Origin: Tissierellia bacterium | Lineage (GTDB): Bacteria > Bacillota > Clostridia > Tissierellales > Tepidimicrobiaceae | DNA: 9,626 nt | Direction of reading: 5' to 3' | Assembly: GCA_012798935.1 (NCBI GenBank) | Contig: JAAZMG010000029.1 | Location: 1 to 9,626 of the forward strand | Shown here: piece after piece, positions 6,928 through 9,626 of the stretch | Position numbering within the stretch: position 1 is the first letter of the stretch | How the letters are laid out: the number at the start of each line of letters is the position of its first letter | Translations under genes and position numbers: made by a program | The notes under the pieces: model-generated | The model's database searches: none | The model's input: the letters and a program-made list of their open reading frames with translations, nothing else | Told to the model about the DNA's origin: nothing

Positions 6928-7742
6928 TATCTTCCTAAACTATCAATAAAATTTAGTATTTTATTATTTTTAATAATGTTTGAAAAGGATATTTTTTCAG
7001 CCAATATATGTATAATTATTAATAAAAGTAAGTAAATAGATTTTACAATTAAGCTATGTGTCAAACTACAAAATATACCTAGGGTAATCCCAAGAACATT
7101 TGACCCTACATCTCCCATCATGGATTTTGCTTTTAAATCTAAGGGGAAATATATAACTAATATACCATAAAAAGAATAGAAAAGAAAATTATATTCTTTT
7201 ATACTACTAGTAAATAACATAATTATTGAAATTAGTATAAATATTTTTATAGACCTACCTGGTCTTAAATCAAACAAATTAATTAGATTAGTAAATAAAG
7301 CAATAATTAAAGTATTTACTATTACTTCCATTGTTCCTTTGGATATCATTACAGATATAAATAGAGCCACAAAAAATCCTATCCCAGCCTTTATTCCACC
7401 AGTAGTAAGATTCCCTCTAAAAAAGGACTTTATATGGCCTTTAAACCCCTTTATGTTTTTATCTCCAATTAAATCATCTAATAAGCCTGCTAAACCTATT
7501 AATGTAAAAGCAAATAAATAGTACATAATATATTTAATATTATCCTGGGTTAACAATAAAATTATGCTTACGCTAATACTTTGTACAAACATGAATAATA
7601 ATCCCATACAAATAGGAATCTGTTCATTCCTATAGTTTAAACTTAATGTTTTGCTTTTATATAACATGTTCCAAACCATTGGAGCTCCTATATATGAAAT
7701 AGCTATGCTAATTATGAAACTTAAAATATTAATATAGTCCAT
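6927..7742 (-). CDS. Divergent MraY/WecA-like polyprenyl-phosphate sugar-phosphate transferase family membrane protein
   Basis: A 271-residue, very hydrophobic protein with about eight or nine membrane spans, shorter than MraY or WecA (roughly 320-360). Family landmarks in order: NYRNEQIP (36-43), like the cytoplasmic substrate loop; LAGLLDDLIGD (84-94) with the paired Asp89-Asp90; GFKGHIKSF (99-107); TNLINLFDLRPGRSIK (151-166); and MMGDVGSNVLG (208-218) with Asp211. True enzymes of the superfamily have NxxDGxDGLA in the fourth motif; here only Asn155 and Asp158 remain and DLRPGR follows. The His-rich loop of MraY is absent. It may therefore move a different sugar phosphate, or be a scaffold. 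It starts with ATG after AGAAGGTGAT, which includes the TGA stop of the glycosyltransferase gene. A shared pathway with that glycosyltransferase is inferred from coupling, not shown. Confidence 0.8.
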   Translation of the reverse strand: MDYINILSFIISIAISYIGAPMVWNMLYKSKTLSLNYRNEQIPICMGLLFMFVQSISVSIILLLTQDNIKYIMYYLFAFTLIGLAGLLDDLIGDKNIKGFKGHIKSFFRGNLTTGGIKAGIGFFVALFISVMISKGTMEVIVNTLIIALFTNLINLFDLRPGRSIKIFILISIIMLFTSSIKEYNFLFYSFYGILVIYFPLDLKAKSMMGDVGSNVLGITLGIFCSLTHSLIVKSIYLLLLIIIHILAEKISFSNIIKNNKILNFIDSLGR

Positions 7743-7746
7743 CCTA

Positions 7747-8436
7747 TCACCTTCTAAAGAACATTATGATTAAGGTTTTTAATATGTGAAAAAACTGTTT
7801 ACCTCTATGTTTAAAACCTTTTAGTGACCTTTCTGAATACCTATGAGTCATGTTAACAGGTATTTCTTTAAATATATATCCAGCATTTAAGGCCTGGATA
7901 GTCATAGCCACTTCAATACCATAATCATTAGGTATATATTCTATACTTTCTATAACCTTTTTTTTGTACACTCTTTGTCCAGAAAGAGAAGTATCTATCT
8001 CTTTTTTAGTATAAAAATAAACTCCTTTCTTAGCCAACCTTTTTACAAATCCAAATCCTCCTTTAGTTCTTGTCACATCCGAACTTTTAGGAAATTTAGC
8101 TATAGTAAAATCCACCTTATCTAAAACAACAGGTTTGATTAATTTTTCAACCTCAATGCTAGTAAAACCTAGGTCTCCATCAACAAAGGCAATATAATCA
8201 TAGTCCTTCTCTTCTATTGCCTTTTTCATAGCATATCCCTTTCCTTGGTTTTTTACCATTGTAATAATAGATACTCCTAATTTTTCTATTATCTTAGCAG
8301 TATTATCGGTAGAACCATCATTTATTATTAAAATTTCATCTATTAAATCTATCTTCTTAAGTCCTTCTATAGTATCCTTAATCCTATCTGCCTCATTATA
8401 TACAGGCACTACTACCAAGACTTTTCCCTTCTTCAT
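7747..8436 (-). CDS. Family 2 glycosyltransferase (DPM1-like)
   Basis: A 229-residue GT-A-fold glycosyltransferase of family GT2, probably cytoplasmic and membrane-associated. Motifs: VVVPVYNEADRI (8-19) opening the nucleotide-binding fold; INDGSTDNT (38-46) with Asp40; NQGKGYAM (63-70); VDGDLG (85-90) carrying the DxD metal site Asp86/Asp88; SGQRVYKK (152-159); and NDYGIEVAMT (170-179) in the acceptor region. There is no transmembrane helix; the basic, hydrophobic C-terminus (about 205-229, ending FFRR) could lie on the membrane. It resembles the polyprenyl-phosphate hexose synthases that move a sugar from a nucleotide donor to a lipid carrier, but the sugar cannot be told. The start ATG follows GGAG by seven bases, and the steB stop ends one base before it. 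The pairing with a PNPT-superfamily protein suggests a lipid-linked glycan. Confidence 0.88.
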   Translation of the reverse strand: MKKGKVLVVVPVYNEADRIKDTIEGLKKIDLIDEILIINDGSTDNTAKIIEKLGVSIITMVKNQGKGYAMKKAIEEKDYDYIAFVDGDLGFTSIEVEKLIKPVVLDKVDFTIAKFPKSSDVTRTKGGFGFVKRLAKKGVYFYTKKEIDTSLSGQRVYKKKVIESIEYIPNDYGIEVAMTIQALNAGYIFKEIPVNMTHRYSERSLKGFKHRGKQFFHILKTLIIMFFRR

Positions 8437-8437
8437 G

Positions 8438-9334
8438 CTATCTCTCCTTAGAATATTCTAGTATTGGTAAGCTTAAGCTTGGAACTAGCTCTTCTGCCGT
8501 TTGTTTTAAACCGTAATGACCAGGCCTACCTTCCATAGTTAATATAAGAGATACTTTCCCTATTGACGTATCTACATTATCTATTGTACTTATTCTAAAG
8601 CTTTTATAAGTCTCCATATAGGAGTAATTAGATTTTAACTTTTCAATTCCAACTACAGATCTATCCATGTTTTTGACTGTATTAACTATAATTTGATCTA
8701 TCAAAGTTAATCTCTCTTTATCTTCTCTTATACTGCCCCCAGCAACTATAACATAATCTATAGGTTGATCAATAACCCCAACTACATCCACAAAATTCTT
8801 TTCTATAAGTTTTTTTACAAATTCAGTTTCCTCTCCAGTTACTAAGGACTTCGTTAATTCTTCAATACTACTGGCAATTAATTTATTGCCTGATATAGGA
8901 ATTTTTAATTCATTATAAATATCCTTTAACATTTCTTCATTCATTATCCTATCATTTATAGTAGTTACATTAATTACATTGGCACCAGCAGTTTCTAATA
9001 TTTGTCCTATTCCTGAATACATATAATCATCATTAGTTTCAATGATGGCAATTTTACTACCGTTTAATCTACCTTTAACTATTTCCTCATAAGTAGAATC
9101 TATAAAATATTTATAATTATCATTTTCCACTTCAATTTCTTTTAATGATAGTTTTAATTGTTGGTTTTCATTTGTTAGAAAATCAAATCTTTCTTCTAGT
9201 TTAGTTGCTATATCCTCTTTTTGTTCAGCAACAAAACTCTGTGTATCAAGGGTAAAACCTATATATATTCCAATGCCTAAAGCGGCAAATATTGCAACAA
9301 TAGATATTACATAAAATTTCATATTTGGTATCAA
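8438..9334 (-). CDS. steB: SteB/MctB family protein (often annotated copper transporter)
   Basis: The corrected protein has 298 residues from TTG 9334. An in-frame TTG further upstream (9358) lies inside the steA end and has no ribosome-binding site, whereas AGGAGGA is correctly placed for TTG 9334. That start gives MIPNMKFYVISIVAIF, which matches the family pattern of a short basic-aromatic start running straight into a membrane helix (about 8-28, rich in Gly at its end). A coiled coil follows (about 37-78), then an extracytoplasmic alpha/beta domain beginning near KIAIIE (94-99). The M. tuberculosis member (MctB, Rv1698) was linked to copper; the Corynebacterium member SteB acts with SteA in cell separation. 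Here the topology and adjacency to steA favour the septal role. No Cys or Met-rich copper motif is visible. Confidence 0.85.
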   Translation of the reverse strand: MIPNMKFYVISIVAIFAALGIGIYIGFTLDTQSFVAEQKEDIATKLEERFDFLTNENQQLKLSLKEIEVENDNYKYFIDSTYEEIVKGRLNGSKIAIIETNDDYMYSGIGQILETAGANVINVTTINDRIMNEEMLKDIYNELKIPISGNKLIASSIEELTKSLVTGEETEFVKKLIEKNFVDVVGVIDQPIDYVIVAGGSIREDKERLTLIDQIIVNTVKNMDRSVVGIEKLKSNYSYMETYKSFRISTIDNVDTSIGKVSLILTMEGRPGHYGLKQTAEELVPSLSLPILEYSKER

Positions 9335-9340
9335 AACAAC

Positions 9341-9347
9341 TCCTCCT
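9341..9347 (-). promoter_or_regulatory. Ribosome-binding site deciding the steB start
   Basis: AGGAGGA on the minus strand lies six bases before TTG 9334 and begins one base after the steA TAG stop (9348-9350). It selects TTG 9334 over the upstream TTG at 9358. Confidence 0.75.
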
Positions 9348-9626
9348 CTATAATCCAAACATTAATCTAATCTTAATCTTAAATAATAACATTAATTCTC
9401 TCATTAAAGGGTGCATACAGGTTATTACTGCTATAGGAATTAAAGCAGCAATTGCTATACCTACTACATATTTCAATTTAAAACTACTATGATATAGCTT
9501 GTTTACACCTTTAGCATCTACCAGTATGGAACCAACCTTTAATCTGACTAAAAAGGTACTAGACATTCCAGGTCTACCTTTTTCTAAAAAATCTATCATA
9601 TTAGTATGAGTTCCTACTGCAACTAT
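9348..9626 (-). CDS. steA: Putative cytokinetic ring protein SteA, C-terminal part (truncated by window end)
   Basis: The last 92 codons of a gene that begins beyond the window; the frame is open through base 9626, so the internal ATG at 9599 is not the start. The visible part contains AVGTHTNMIDFLEKGRPGMS and STFLVRLKVGSILVDAKGV, recognised as the C-terminal end of the SteA / thiamin-pyrophosphokinase-like cytokinesis family, followed by one membrane helix at visible residues 52-71 and a short basic tail (KIKIRL). In Corynebacterium, SteA forms a complex with SteB that promotes cell separation. The order steA then steB is kept here, with the steA stop codon one base before the steB ribosome-binding site. 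The N-terminal domain is outside the window. Confidence 0.85.
   Translation of the reverse strand: MVAVGTHTNMIDFLEKGRPGMSSTFLVRLKVGSILVDAKGVNKLYHSSFKLKYVVGIAIAALIPIAVITCMHPLMRELMLLFKIKIRLMFGL

Noticed and set aside
7339..7521. Plus-strand open frame of 60 codons
   Set aside because: Antisense to the conserved membrane protein gene, no supporting signal.
8438..9334. Copper transporter as the function of the SteB/MctB family gene
   Set aside because: That name derives from the mycobacterial member; one membrane helix, a coiled coil and no visible Cys/Met copper motif do not support a transport role here.

Overview
The window comes from a low-GC (roughly 30% by eye), spore-forming member of the Firmicutes, most likely a Clostridia or Tissierellia anaerobe. 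Three things point there: strong AGGAGG-type ribosome-binding sites, two genes tied to sporulation (spoIIM and a dacF-type carboxypeptidase), and a gene order that recalls the Bacillus/Clostridium nudF-spoIIM-xerD-pupG-pdp-dacF-spoIIA region. No RNA gene, mobile element or CRISPR array was seen. All supported genes lie on the minus strand, so they are read from high to low coordinates.

In transcription order: the C-terminal end of a SteA-like cytokinesis protein (cut by the window end); a SteB/MctB-family membrane-anchored coiled-coil protein; a family 2 glycosyltransferase; a small, divergent polyprenyl-phosphate sugar-phosphate transferase-like membrane protein; a DUF3866 protein; a Nudix ADP-ribose pyrophosphatase; SpoIIM; a XerD-like tyrosine recombinase; purine nucleoside phosphorylase; pyrimidine-nucleoside phosphorylase, closed by a clear terminator; dacF with its own candidate sigma-F promoter; and, at the very edge, a ribosome-binding site and four codons of another gene that by position could be spoIIAA.

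The first block (steA to nudF) is packed, with stop codons lying inside or next to the ribosome-binding site of the following gene, so it probably forms one translationally coupled operon for envelope and septum functions. Gaps of 74 and 88 bases flank spoIIM. The xerD-punA-pdp block is again packed and ends at the terminator at 1384-1425. The two phosphorylases salvage nucleosides. The phosphopentomutase gene that often accompanies them is not here.

Most worth a second look: (1) the XerD-like protein has no lysine in the beta2-beta3 turn where the catalytic lysine normally sits; (2) the DUF3866 gene seems to start at a non-ATG codon, because the family N-terminus continues about 22 codons upstream of the first ATG; (3) a glycosyltransferase / phosphotransferase-like / DUF3866 trio of unknown function sits between steAB and nudF-xerD, genes that are also neighbours in Actinobacteria, which suggests an undescribed lipid-linked glycan step coupled to cell separation; (4) a good candidate sigma-F promoter precedes dacF. 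Several start codons are corrected (pdp, steB, DUF3866).
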